From Desmodesmus armatus (taxonomy: Eukaryota; Chlorophyta; Chlorophyceae; Sphaeropleales; Scenedesmaceae), in assembly GCA_007449985.2 (NCBI GenBank), contig VIIQ02000005.1, forward strand, positions 1,054,001 to 1,118,000: a stretch of DNA of 64,000 nt, read 5' to 3'. The notes under the pieces are model-generated. The model did not search any database, had not been told where the DNA came from, and worked only from the letters and a program-made list of their open reading frames with translations. Both the position numbers and the translations under genes were made by a program. This document shows, piece by piece, positions 37,601-48,624 of this stretch (position 1 is the first letter of the stretch; each line of letters starts with the position of its first letter).

Positions 37601-38411
37601 GGCTGCAGTCCTGGCTCAGCACAGCTGCAAGCAAACCCTGAGGACGAGGTGGGTCGGCACAGGAAGCCTGCATGCATGATACGCATGCAGCAGAGGCATC
37701 CAATCAGGCAGAGCGTGCCCATTGGTAGAGCAGCACAGCTGGTGTGTTGGTGCAGAGGTGTTGCTGCACTTGTGGGCCAGGCACAGATGCTGTCAGTGGG
37801 CTGTGCTGGTGCCTGCTGGAGCTGTTGGGAGAGCCGTACCCACTGAAAAGTGTGCTGTTCAGTGCTTTCTGTATCTTTCCTGATCGAATGTGGTGCAAGC
37901 ACTGCAGCTTGTTGTATTGCACGACACAAGGCCTTCAAATCTGCCAACAGCAACAGCACCTCTCACCTGCTGCAAGTCTGCTGATCAGGAACAACGTGAG
38001 ACAACAGTGCGACTTCAGTATGACTTGATGTAATTAATGGCTTGGTTTTAAAGGCTGAGCCAAGCACGCACGAGACGCAATGTACCAGCACTGTGCTGTT
38101 GCGGTTGACGAACTGCCTCGCAAAGTTCAAGGTGCAAGGAGCAAACCCAAGACGTCGGAATGGAAGGAAATCCAGCGACAACCTTGTGGGACAGAATCAG
38201 CTGCTCCTTTTCATGGCCAGGAAGTCCGACCGTCGCTTGGCGCCAAAACGATGTTTATGGTTTTGTCCCCGAGTTCTGGATTCTAGAGGTCTTCTGAAGT
38301 TGTCTTTACATTTTGAAGGATTGGGCCAAGCTCACATCTGCTCAACTCGATTGGCAGCCAACTGCGGCAGCGGTTGTGAGGGACCGTAACCGATTGCAGG
38401 CCAGGTGAAAC
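37601..38411. other. bidirectional upstream region of the two CK1-like kinases
   Basis: This 811-bp region separates the two divergent starts. It contains short open stretches on both strands with no family motif. Confidence 0.45.
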
Positions 38412-40923
38412 ATGCAGCAGCAGCAAATCTACGAGGACGCCAATGATGTTACACAGAGCAGGAAACTGGATGCGCTGAGGTGCCTGCCTGACTGTATCGC
38501 CCGCATGGTGGCAAAGCAGGAGCAGCTGTCAGGCAACAGCAGCAGCAGGACACAGACAAGCTTCAAGATCATGGAGGTCATGGATGGGGGTGGCTTTGCC
38601 ACTTTGCTGAAGGGAAAGCTGCAGTTTGGGTCCCCTGCTAAAAGGCAGCAGGTGAGGGCAGCTCGTGGCTGCGCTGTTGTGTGCTGGCCACCAGAGCACA
38701 CCTGCTGCTCTGCTAACCTGCAGGACAACCACCCTGGATGCATGTCGCCGCGCACCAGCAGCTGCACATGCACAATTGAGCTGCCATTCGGCGACGCGCT
38801 TGACTGCAGGTTGCCGCTGCCAAGATCGCTGTGGATATGGTGACTGATAATGAGGGGCAGTTGACAGAGCAGCAGCGGCGCACCTACCAGGCAAGCATGC
38901 GTCACGAGCACCAGATCTACGAGCGCCTGCGCACAACCCAGGGCAGCAGCCAAGGGATTCCTACAGTCTACTTTGCAGGTGTGAACGCCATGGAGTGTTG
39001 CCAAAACACGTTGTGTCACAGCCACACCCCCAGCATGGCCTGTTCTGCAGGAGAAGGGAGGACGTGTCTTGTGACTTGGAGCTGCTGCATTGTGCGCTTG
39101 GTCTAGCCTGCTGCAGGATCCTGCATGTTTAGGGGCTTTCCTGCATGCTAAAGTCACTGTTCTGCGCGCATGACAGGGGGCGTGAAGGAGGCCGGCGACC
39201 CCCAGCACCCCCACAAGCTGCACTTCCTGTCGTTCATGGTGATGGAGCTGCTGGGGCCTAGTGTGGGTCACCTCTCCCTGGAGCTGCAAAGCTACACCAA
39301 CAGCACCAAGCTGCTTGTCAACCATGGGCTTGGCATGCTCAAGGTCAGCACTTTGAGTACTCATAGTCAGCTGACCGGCATTTGGCCGGCTTTTTGTGCG
39401 TCAGGCTGGCAATGAGCTTTGTCCCTTTCTGCGAAATTGCAGCAGCCCTTGTTCTACATGTACGATGTTGTGCTGCAAGAAGCCCCAGCCTACCAGCAGT
39501 GCTGGCATGCGCCTGAATGTGCATGCATCCCTGTGCCCTGCAGGTGCTGAGGTTCATGCACAAGAACAACATCGTCCACAGGGATGTCAAGCCAGACAAC
39601 TTCTGCCTTCCCTACGGTGTTGACCCCCTCAACCCAGTGCTGGTGGACACTGTGTACATTGTGGACATGGGGATGGGTTACGAGTGCAAGCAGGGTGAGT
39701 GGTGTTGGTGGCTCTGAAGGTGTGCTGGATGCTATCAGTTTTGAAACCTGATCGGCATAGCTGGTCGGGGCAAGCATGCACAGTCAGCGCATGCATGCAC
39801 AGTCAGGGTGTGAGGAAATGTGCCGGTAGCAGTGGGCGCTGCAAGCCCAAGCGGCTTGGTGCGGCTCGGTACCTGCAGGATAAAAAGCCGTGTGTACTGC
39901 TGTGTGCTCTGCCCTTGCGTCGATGTACTTCCCTCTGTGCAGATATTGACTGGGACAGCAGGGACTGCCTCTACATGGGCACCGTCGACTACAGCTCTGT
40001 ACGCTCTCTGCAAGGCTACCACCCATGCGCCTGGGACGACTTGGAGGGCCTGGCTGTCACTCTGCTGGAGATGGCTACAGGTGGGGGGCAATGACAGCAT
40101 GGGCTGAAGACGCTGGATGCCCCTTGCTTGCATGCCACAGTGATGGGCTGGCCGTCCCCTGGCTTTGCAGTGCAAAATATGCTTGTCCTCTTTGTCCTGC
40201 AGGCAGTGTGCCATTCGACCTGGTGCAGGGCGATGACCCACTCACTGCAGAGCGTCTCTACCAGATGGCTGCCCAGAAGGAGAAGCAGTGGCAGAAGCTG
40301 CTGTCCAATGTAAGCATCAGCTCAGCGCACGGGGTGCGCATTGGGTATACCGGAGCAGCTTCATGCTTTGCAAGTCAGGAGATTCTAAAGCAAAATGAAC
40401 AGCAAGCAATCAGCCAACGTTGAGTGTCCCACATGCAGGCCTGCATGTGCTGACATGGCACGTCAGCAGGCCTACCGGCATGGCACCTCTGTCCAACTTC
40501 AGCAACCTTCCCCTTGCTCTCTTTGCCTGGCTGCAGCCCCAGACACCCTGCTTCATCAAGCAGTGGATGCGCCACCTGCGCAGTGTGCCACCCAACCAGC
40601 CCCCCACAGCAGCTGACTATGCAGTACTGCAGGACATCCTGAAGTCCGCGCTAGTGCCCTCCACTGCTGCAGCCTCGTCAGCCTGGAGTTCTGATGTGTC
40701 CATGCTGCAGCTGCAGCACTCCATGGCTCCAGCTGTAAGCAGCAGGAAGAGGCCAGCAGCAGCACCTTCAGCCACCAGCAACCTGGCCAGCTGCATGTCT
40801 ACCATCATGCAGTCCAAGCGCATCAAGTGCCTGCAGCAGGAAGATGACGACACCTCCAGCATGGCAACTGGCCTGCTTGGGTTCAGCCAGGGGCTCCTGT
40901 GCAGCCAAGCAGGAGAGGAGTAG
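38412..40923 (+). CDS. divergent CK1-type protein kinase 2, with DMG in place of DFG
   Basis: Seven exons (38412-38651, 38810-38978, 39177-39343, 39544-39694, 39943-40080, 40203-40309, 40537-40923) join in phase to 452 aa. Motifs: glycine loop MDGGGFATLLKGKL, lysine in VAAAKIAVDM, hinge MVMELLGPSVG, catalytic loop IVHRDVKPDNFCL, metal-binding motif IVDMGMGYE (DMG, aspartate kept), CK1-type GTVDYSSVRSLQGYHP and WDDLEGLAVTLLEM. The C-terminal 100 residues contain two basic patches (SSRKRPAAAP, MQSKRIKCLQ). The splice junction GMLK|VLRFMH matches GMLK|ALADVH in the neighbouring kinase, which supports common ancestry. Catalytic Lys, HRD Asp and the DxG Asp are all present, so activity is plausible despite the divergence. 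Confidence 0.87.
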
Positions 40924-41744
40924 CTGCTGCAGGTTTTATACGGCTGTGTGCAACCTACAGGCACTACCACTGGGAAGAATCAATATAGCTGCTGTGTGTC
41001 TGCGAGGGACAGATGTGGTGTCTTGTGCAGCTTGCTTTGTTTATGCACCTTGCAGTCACCGACTGTGTCACAGACTGGCCGCAGTCAATGAAGTGTCTGA
41101 GGCTGGCAGTCTCTTTTACGACTTTCCGCATGGAGTGATGCTCAATGTCACTGACTTTCACTGCATTGAACCCTGCCATGCAGCAGCTGGTCACATGCTG
41201 CATGGTGTGTTGTCATGCATGATGAGGCAAGGGTCCACTGAGCCCTGCTCCTTATCAACATCAATGTACCTTGTACTGAGTATTGGCTGTGTAACACGTG
41301 ACCCACACCAAGCGCACAAAGCGTTGAGACAGCCCCAAAAAGCAAGCACAGTGAACCATGCTGCTGCACTGCATGATAGTACCAACACCCAAGGCGCCCG
41401 TATGGACTGGCAGCCGTTGTTGGGTGTGACGATACCTGCAGCTCCGTTACCAGAGACTGTCAAGGCAGCAGCCCTGGGCCGAGCCAGCACCAGCGGTGCC
41501 CCCCTACTAATGCAAAACGTGCGACCGGCAGAAAGTGTGGCAAGCCACGTAAGCCAGCAACTACACCTGCCACCATGCAGCTTCTGCCGGTAGTGCTCAA
41601 CACAGTGTTCACCCTCATGACAATCATTGTCATGCATTGAATGCACACTAGCCACAGTGGTCCCCAAAACGAGAACACAGGGCACCAGCCAAACAGCGAC
41701 ACAACATACGCTATTGCCTCTGGCCCCACCCATACAATTCGGCA
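40924..41744. other. convergent intergenic region
   Basis: Lies between kinase 2 (+) and the plastid membrane protein (-). Open stretches at 40844-41593 (+, out of frame with the kinase) and 41191-41748 (-) have no recognised motif. I see no supportable gene. Confidence 0.45.
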
Positions 41745-42392
41745 TCACTGATGCACAAGGCTGCTAACTAGTGTAATTGCAGCCAAGATTGCTGCTGTGG
41801 CCAAGATAGGGTTGTCTAGTGACCAAAACGATGGCTGTCTGTCATCCTCTGCATCTGTCCCGACTGTTTGTGGGTCCTGCAGGCTGTTGCTCGGCTGCCC
41901 CGGTGTCGTCTCGCCGGCAACGTGCTGTTGCTCCTGCTGCTGTGCTTGCTGCGGTGAGCCTGCCAGTGTGGTGGGCTGCACTGCTGCTGCCGCTGCACGT
42001 TTGGCCGCTGCGGCTCTGGCCATCTGCTGCCGCTGCTGCAGCTGCCTGAGCCAGTCGGTGTAGAACCACCGCTCCAAGTCCCGCCCTGACTCCCCCTGCA
42101 GCTCGTTCAAGTACTGATTTAATGGCCCTGAACGCTTCTCCTTGGCCAGGGTCCTGCGTGCTGAGGGCACCACACTCAGCCACCAGTACGCTGCAGTTGC
42201 TGCCGTGGCAGAGAGCACCACCAGCTGAGCGGTCAGGGCTTGAGCGTCGACCTGGGGTTCGAATGCGACTGGGGCAGCACGGCACACCAAACACTTGGGC
42301 TGCCTGAGCTGCTGACTGTTGGCCACCAGCAACTGTGCTGCAGGTGAATTTCTACACCTGTATTGCAGGCATGATGTCTGACCAGCCTGCAT
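41745..42392 (-). CDS. unidentified plastid-targeted membrane protein
   Basis: Single exon, 215 aa, ATG at 42392. The first 45 residues are Gln/Ser/Arg-rich and acid-poor, as in plastid transit peptides. Two hydrophobic segments are visible: near residues 50-72 (LTAQLVVLSATAATAAYWWL) and at the very C-terminus (ILATAAILAAITLVSSLVHQ). Between them lies a charged segment (ARRTLAKEKRSGPLNQYLNE) with an RWFYTDWLRQL motif, then a Gln/Ala-rich region. The central charged segment looks like the conserved core. I do not recognise the family, so no function is given. It is divergent from the FHA-RING gene. Confidence 0.7.
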   Translation of the reverse strand: MQAGQTSCLQYRCRNSPAAQLLVANSQQLRQPKCLVCRAAPVAFEPQVDAQALTAQLVVLSATAATAAYWWLSVVPSARRTLAKEKRSGPLNQYLNELQGESGRDLERWFYTDWLRQLQQRQQMARAAAAKRAAAAAVQPTTLAGSPQQAQQQEQQHVAGETTPGQPSNSLQDPQTVGTDAEDDRQPSFWSLDNPILATAAILAAITLVSSLVHQ

Positions 42393-42823
42393 TATGGTTG
42401 TGGGTGCCCGTGTGAGGGTGGCGTTTGTGGTGGCGGTGGTGTGGTGGTGTTGGTGGTGGTGCTGGTGGTGACACTAGGGCCAGGGGGATGAAGACAGTTG
42501 AAAAAGCAGTAGAGAGGCAGTCAGAAGGTCGCTGGATAAAGGCGGGTCTGTTGCCGCTTGCATTGCTTACAGTGCTTCAGGTGAGTAATTTGATCTCGAC
42601 AGTGGTTAGTAATGACTCATCGCCACTATGAGGGGCTGGTAACATAGCTTTACTGCCATACAACCACTAGAGCTCTTTATAAGCAGTCAAGGTCAGAGTG
42701 TCGCGTCATCGCAAATCCCAGGTCTTGCTGGTTTTGATCTGCAGAGTGCAGAGAACATACAGTACATGCTCATACATAGCAGAGGGTGCAGGGAACCGGC
42801 ATCTTGCTTCTCCCTTAATCAGG
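42393..42823. other. bidirectional upstream region with GGT-rich tract
   Basis: This 431-bp region between divergent starts includes the G-rich repeat at 42427-42471. No coding segment was seen. Confidence 0.5.
42427..42471 (+). repeat. (GGT)n-rich tract upstream of the FHA-RING gene
   Basis: Imperfect GGT/GTGGTG repeat of about 45 nt with at least ten GG pairs on the + strand. It has potential for a two-tetrad G-quadruplex and lies about 350 bp upstream of the start codon at 42824. Confidence 0.8.
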
Positions 42824-45800
42824 ATGGAGGCAGCGAGCAGTCCCATCAGTGACCCTCAGCGGCAGGACCTGCAGCAGCGCCTGATAGACAACTTCCATGC
42901 CCTGCTGTTCCACAGGGAGGTCAGTGCATGTGTGCAAGGCTTGAAACTATCGGAGAATCTGCCCAGCATGAGCCTCAGTCATTGAGGTGGCACCTGCCAT
43001 ATCCGTCAGTGGTCGTGGGCGCCTCACTCTTCCAAACATCGGACACAGTGCCTGCTGTGACCAGCCAGTCATCTTACTCGATGCTTCTTGCAGGGGTACC
43101 GACCCAGCCATGTCCCACAGGAACTCATTGAGCAGATAGCAGTGGTGGTGGAGGCCAAGGCGTTCCTGCATGTGGTGAGCCAGCTGGCACCTGCACCATT
43201 GGTCGGCCCCAGCACGCAGAAACCTGACTAGCATAGTATGCTTGTCTCACAACTAGCAGCCGTGCAACAGCTGCACCCCGTTGTCAGACAGTGCCGCTGG
43301 TGTTTGTCTTGCCTGCAAAACGCTTGTGCAGGTGCGCGCAGCTGAGCTGGGCATGAGCAGCAGGCAGATGGTGCAGACCTACGCCAAGGAGGCTGCTACG
43401 CTGCTGCTGGCAGAGGTGGAGCGCTACACGTTGCCAGTGGAGGTTGCCACAGGCGCATCACACAGCGGCAACAGCGTAGACATGCAGCAGCTGTCCCTGA
43501 ATGAGTTCAGTGGCGGCTTGCGCAGCATCCAGACAGCACCCAGTGGGCAGCACAGGCCCAACAGGCCACACGACACAGCCTGGGGCTGGCTGGTGCCAGG
43601 TGGGGAGCGTGCTTGCTAGAGTCTGGTGTATGCTGCTGTTACATGACCAGGGATTGCATTCACTGTTGCCTGGCAGCAGCTTGACGGAAAGGTGTTGGTG
43701 GCGCCGGCATCGTGCTGCATGCGCCGTTGAGGGCCCATCCCTTGCTCCTGCCTGTGTGCGTGCTCGCAGGCTCACGCATGCTGCCGTATGTCGTGCTGAA
43801 GGGTGCGGGTGTGGCCATTGGGCGCGGCAAGGAGGCGCTGTGGGCCATAGGGGGTGGCAGCAGCGCCAGCACGCATGGCACACCCCGCACCTGCCTGGCC
43901 AGTGGCAGTGACAAGCACCTGACTGAGGTGCTGAAGCGCAACCTGGGCTTTGTTGAGGTGGCTGACGGGCGTGTGAGCAGGTTGCACTGCATCATCGGTC
44001 TGGGTCCAGCAGGGGGCCAGCCCCACCTGGAGGACTGCAGCAGCAATGGCACCTTCCTCAACCACCGCAAGCTGGCAAAGGGGGAGTCAGGTGGGGCGGG
44101 CAGCTCAGGTTGAGTGACGGTCGTGCTGCAGCAGGGCTGCACGAGAGCTCAGCACACGTGTGTGCAGCTGCAGAGGTTCTGAATGCTGTCGCAACACTCC
44201 ATGCCCAGCACATTCTTGATGTGGAGATAGCCCTGATTTTGTGTGTTGCTGCGTTGTGCTGGCTCTGCAGTGCCTTTGGAGGATGGCGACCGCATCAGCC
44301 TTGTGCTGAGTGTTGCGCCGCTAGTTGAGCAGTACTTTGTGTTCAGGTGTGGGGACCCACGGGACCCAGAGCTGGGCGGCAGCGATGAGCACAGCTGGGT
44401 TGGCAGCACACACAGCCCAGCCGGTGTGTTCTCACCTGGTGCCATGCACAGCGCAAGGTGGGTGCCAGGCGCAGGGCGGGGTCCAGGTGCAGCTAGCTGT
44501 AGAGTTGCCTGCAGAGGGGCAGCGTCTGGCTGCGTTGGCCACTAGGGTTGCTGCTAGTGTGCTCTGCAGCCGCCTTGCGCTTGACCTCAGCAAGCATGCG
44601 TCTTGTTGGGCATGTTGTGGTTCTGCTGCATGCACAGCGCCCTTGCGTATTGTCTGGAATGCTTGATGCCTATCCTGGTGCCTGCTGGCCTGCTTGCACA
44701 TCCTTCTCCACAGCCCCAGTGGTGCGCGGCCGTCTTCTGCGGCCATCTTCCGCACCGCCACCAGCCGCTACACCACTGCTGAGCAGTCCACCCTGGAGGA
44801 CCTCAAGTGTCAGATCTGCCTCAACACCCTTAGGCAGTGCGTGGCGCTGGAGCCTTGCGGGCACAACTTCTGTGCCACCTGCCTCAGCCACCACCTGGGC
44901 AACAGCCTGCAGGGGGACTGCAGCTGTCGTGTCCCTTCAGGTGTGTATAGCTGGGGATGCGGCAGGCAGGGGGTGGTGCATCGCGACGAAATCCTGCTGC
45001 CTGTAGCAGGAGGCCATGCCGCTGCCGGCTGTCAACCATACTATCAACACAGTGTACCTGCAAGGCTTTTGGCTTTTACCCTGTCACCTCTTGACTTGTT
45101 CAGCAGGATACCACTCTCCGCAACACACCGGTTGCTGTGGTATCGATATGGTGTGTGTCTGTGTCTGTTTGGTGTGCACAGGTGCCCTCCCCCTGAGCGC
45201 ATCATCATCAACTACGCAGTGAGGGCCTTGATAGACCTGCTCAGCAGCAACAGCAGGTCCTTGTCAGGCAATCTAGTCTCCCGTGCGGGCAGCATGGGCA
45301 CTGCAGTGGCAGCCGCAGCAGTGGGGGCCAATGGAGCAGCAGCACCACGCAGCACCAGGGCAGGAGGGCCCATGACCAGCGCGTTTGGTCAGGCACCTGG
45401 CAGCTACAGCAACCTCACAGGGCTTGTAGCAACGCCTTCTGCAGCAGGAACGCCAGCAGCACAGCAGCAGCAGCACAACAACCAGCAGGTGCAGGGCTCC
45501 GGCAGCGGGAGCGGGCAGCAGCAGGGGGCTGGCTCACCACCCTCCGCAGGCACGCCAGCCGCGCAGCAGCATGGCGGCAGCAGCAGCAGTATACAGCGGG
45601 CGGCTTCTGCAGCCTCAGGCAGCTCGTTGGATGGTGCTGCTGGGGCAGCTGCGGCAGCTGCTGCTGCTGCTGGGCTGCCTGGTGTGGCTGAGGAGCCTGC
45701 CAGCAGTGCTGGCGACAGCGCGCGCAGCAGGTTTGCGGCAGCGGCGGCGGCAACAGCAGCAGTGCATGGCAATGGGCTAGCTTCCACAGGTGGGTGGGTC

Positions 45801-48624
45801 CTGCGTGTTGCCACTTCATGGCAAGCGGCTGTGAAAGTGCCTGCAGCCCTCACCGCAGACGTGCCAACACCCGGATAACCAAGGGGAGCGGCAGGTTTGG
45901 TTCGCTGTCGCATCATGTTGAACAAGGCGTGCTTCGTGGGTCTGAGACGTCTATGGTGATGCTGCAGGTCTATCTCGGGCAGGGTCTGCAGAGCCTGACT
46001 TCTACACGCAGGCCATGAACGTGCTGTGTCCCCTGGATGATGACTGCCTGCCGCTGGAAGCTGCCAACCTGAAAACGAGACAGGTGGGCACGCAGGGCGG
46101 CTGCACCTGCGCTCACTGACTTTTGAGCTCAGTGCGCACTTGGTGCTGTTCAGTCCCTGCAGGTTGCAGCAGGCCAGCCCATGCAATGCTTTGGCTAGGT
46201 CTTGGTGGCTAGCGCTTGCAGCGCGCAAGCGGCTGTGCATGCAAGCGATGTGTGGCTAGACAGCGCATGACGGAGCGCCTGTGCTGACTGTGTGTCTACC
46301 CCGGCAGGTTGAGGTTGCTCTGTCGCGGCTGAAGGACAGTGAGCTAGATCACGATGACCACCAGGTGTGCCTAGAGGCACTGGCCAGGTTGGCGTGGTCT
46401 GATGACAGCGTGCGCCAGGTAAGACCAGCCACACACAGTACGCCCAGTTGCATGTGCTGCTTGTGCAACCTGAGCAGATTCCATACCGGGTCGGCCTTGG
46501 CACAATTGTACACTGGCATTGGAAGCGGCGCTGGCGCTTCCGCTGTGCTGTCGACAGCCACCGCTGTGCCACCATATGCTGCCGCTGTACTTTTTACCTT
46601 GCCGCGCTCTATGTGTCCTGCAGCTGATTGCCAATACTGGCGGGGTCGCCAGCCTTGTGTCGGTGATGCGGCAGCATGCTGGCAGCGACAGCATCACCTG
46701 CAACGGCTGCCTGGCCCTAATGAGCCTTGTGCGAGGCGAGGGCGAGGTGTGCCAGAGCAACCAGTGGCATGTGGCCAAAGCAGGAGCCATTGAGGTCATC
46801 GCAGAAGCCATGGTCAGGTTCAGGTGGGTCCAGGCAGCAGGGACATGCAGAACAGAGCGTGCGCGTCCGACGCAGCCACTTGCTGCTGCTGATGCAGCAT
46901 GCACGTGGCTGTCTGAGCACTGGGGAGCTTGGTGAGGCAGGTCAGCATGGCTGCAGGCATATGGAAGATGTGGGCTTAAAAGCTACTAGTAGCACTGCGT
47001 GATGACGGGGTTGGTTCGTTGTTGCAGGCGCCCATGTGCTGGCGCCCATGTAAGCGTCGGTGGTGCATGCATGTGTCATCGTGTCCTGCAGGGAGAGTGC
47101 CATGGTCCAGCTGAGTGTGCTGCTGTGCTTGATACCCCTCACACTGGAGAACGCCATGATGCAGGCACATGTCACCCAGGTGGGTCAGGGGGGCCAAGGC
47201 GCAGCTGTGGCCTGCCTCATGCTTGTGTCACAGGCAAGGCACTCATCATGCTTAGATGCAGGCAGCATGGCAGTGGGTTGACTGCTAGTCCAAGCAGCGC
47301 GCAGCCAGCCGTACACTCCAGGTGTGACTGTTGGGTGACAGACATCCCTGCAGAGACTTGCAGCCTGCAGCCCACTTGCATGCTTGTGAGGGGTGTCACC
47401 TTCCCACTCACCTGTCAGCATATGCGGCAGTGTCATACGCTCCTTGTCTTTGCGCCTGCATCCTGCAGGAGTGCTTGGCGCACATCATTGCGGCGCTGGA
47501 CCGCCACTTTGATGAGGTGGACATCCAGACCAAGGCACTGGTGCTGCTGGGGGTGCTCATACAGGTGAGGCCCTGACTCACCCCATGGTTGACAGAAGCC
47601 ACAACGTTGTTGCATATATGCTCAATCCTCTGCATCCGTCTGCAGCAAGTCGCTATCATGCTGAGAAGACCCTGAAACCAGACGGATTGTCGCCCGCAGG
47701 CAACATGTGGTTGAGTTGCTGTGCCCCAGCCACCTGCCTTGTACTGGCTGTGACGCAGGGTGACGATGCTGTCCATGATGCTGTGCGCATAAGGCAGCTT
47801 GAGTCAGGGGTGCCGCGGCGTGTGGCTACAGCGCTGTGCAAACATGGCGTCGGCAACGATGATGTGCTGTGGGCTGCACTGTTCACCCTTGCCGTGTTGG
47901 TGCGGGATGACAGCGTGGTGTTTGCGAGGGCTGCGTCCGCCCTGGTGGCTGCAGGCATCTTCAAGGTGTGTGTGTGTGTGTCTGGCTAGGGTAGCAGGAC
48001 ATTGATGGTGTCGCAAGCCAGCACGGCATGTGATTCAGCGCGTCTGAAATTTGCTGCGCTGCAGCTCTGCATCACAGTGGTGTTTTGTGCAGTCTCTGTC
48101 TGCCGGTCAGCAGCTTGAGCCTGTGACCTTACGGAAATCAAAGGGTGTGCTGGCAGAGCCACGGGGGGCTGCAGAGGTTGCCGCGGAGGCGAGAACAACC
48201 AGCTTGCGTGAGAGCCCAGTGCTGCCTGCTGTGTACGGCTGCGCTGCAGGTGCTTGAGGCTGCTCTGGATGAGTACAAGCAGCGGCATGAAGATGAGAAC
48301 ACCGACCCTGATGAAATGATCCTCAGTGCCGGCGACTACCTCCTGCGTGTGCTGGAGCCTGTGCAGCAGCAGCGCATCATGCGCAAGTACATACTGCTGG
48401 GCGCAGCAGGGGCGTGCAGCGTACTGACAGCAGGGATGCTGATCCGGCATCTGTGGAGCAGAGACAGCAGCGGCAGGAAAGGCAGCAGCGGTGGAGGCAG
48501 CAGCAGCAGCATTGACGGCAGTATACAGCCCCATCACAGCGGTGCCAGCAGTGCGGGCATGGCAGCAGCAGGCATTGGGGGCTCCAGTGCAAGCCTAGCA
48601 GCTGGACGCTCAAAGCTGCAGTGA
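42824..48624 (+). CDS. FHA-RING-armadillo membrane-anchored protein (putative E3 ubiquitin ligase)
   Basis: Fourteen exons (42824-42919, 43094-43174, 43332-43599, 43770-44090, 44271-44457, 44714-44944, 45182-45789, 45968-46083, 46308-46418, 46624-46823, 47092-47179, 47469-47564, 47759-47965, 48250-48624) sum to 995 codons without a frame break. FHA domain, residues about 150-300: VAIGRGKE, SRLHCII and DCSSNGTFLN keep the phosphothreonine-binding Arg, Ser and Asn. RING, about 350-395: CQICLNTLRQCVALEPCGHN followed by FCATCLSHHL and a CSC...C end, resembling CHFR. A Ser/Ala/Gln linker reaches about 635. Armadillo-like repeats span about 638-870 (NTGGVASLVSVM, AKAGAIEVIAEAM, VLWAALFTLAVLV). One membrane segment near 916-936 precedes a Ser/Gly tail. 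It probably ubiquitinates phospho-bound targets at a membrane. Exon 6's donor (44944) was chosen by phase; the site at 44928 breaks frame. Confidence 0.82.

Noticed and set aside
38429..39364. 311-codon open stretch on the minus strand across the kinase 2 gene
   Set aside because: It runs antisense across exons and introns of a gene with clear kinase motifs and shows no family of its own.
39441..39475. Possible small exon in kinase 2 (QPLFYMYDVVLQ)
   Set aside because: There is no usable donor, and the direct junction GMLK|VLRFMH matches the sister kinase.
42240..42275. GGTTCGAAT sequence resembling a tRNA T-loop
   Set aside because: It falls in the coding exon of the plastid membrane protein, with no cloverleaf around it.
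48091..48174. Possible 28-codon exon before the last exon of the FHA-RING gene
   Set aside because: It would keep the frame, but its donor is weak and the gene is complete without it; kept only as a possible alternative exon.
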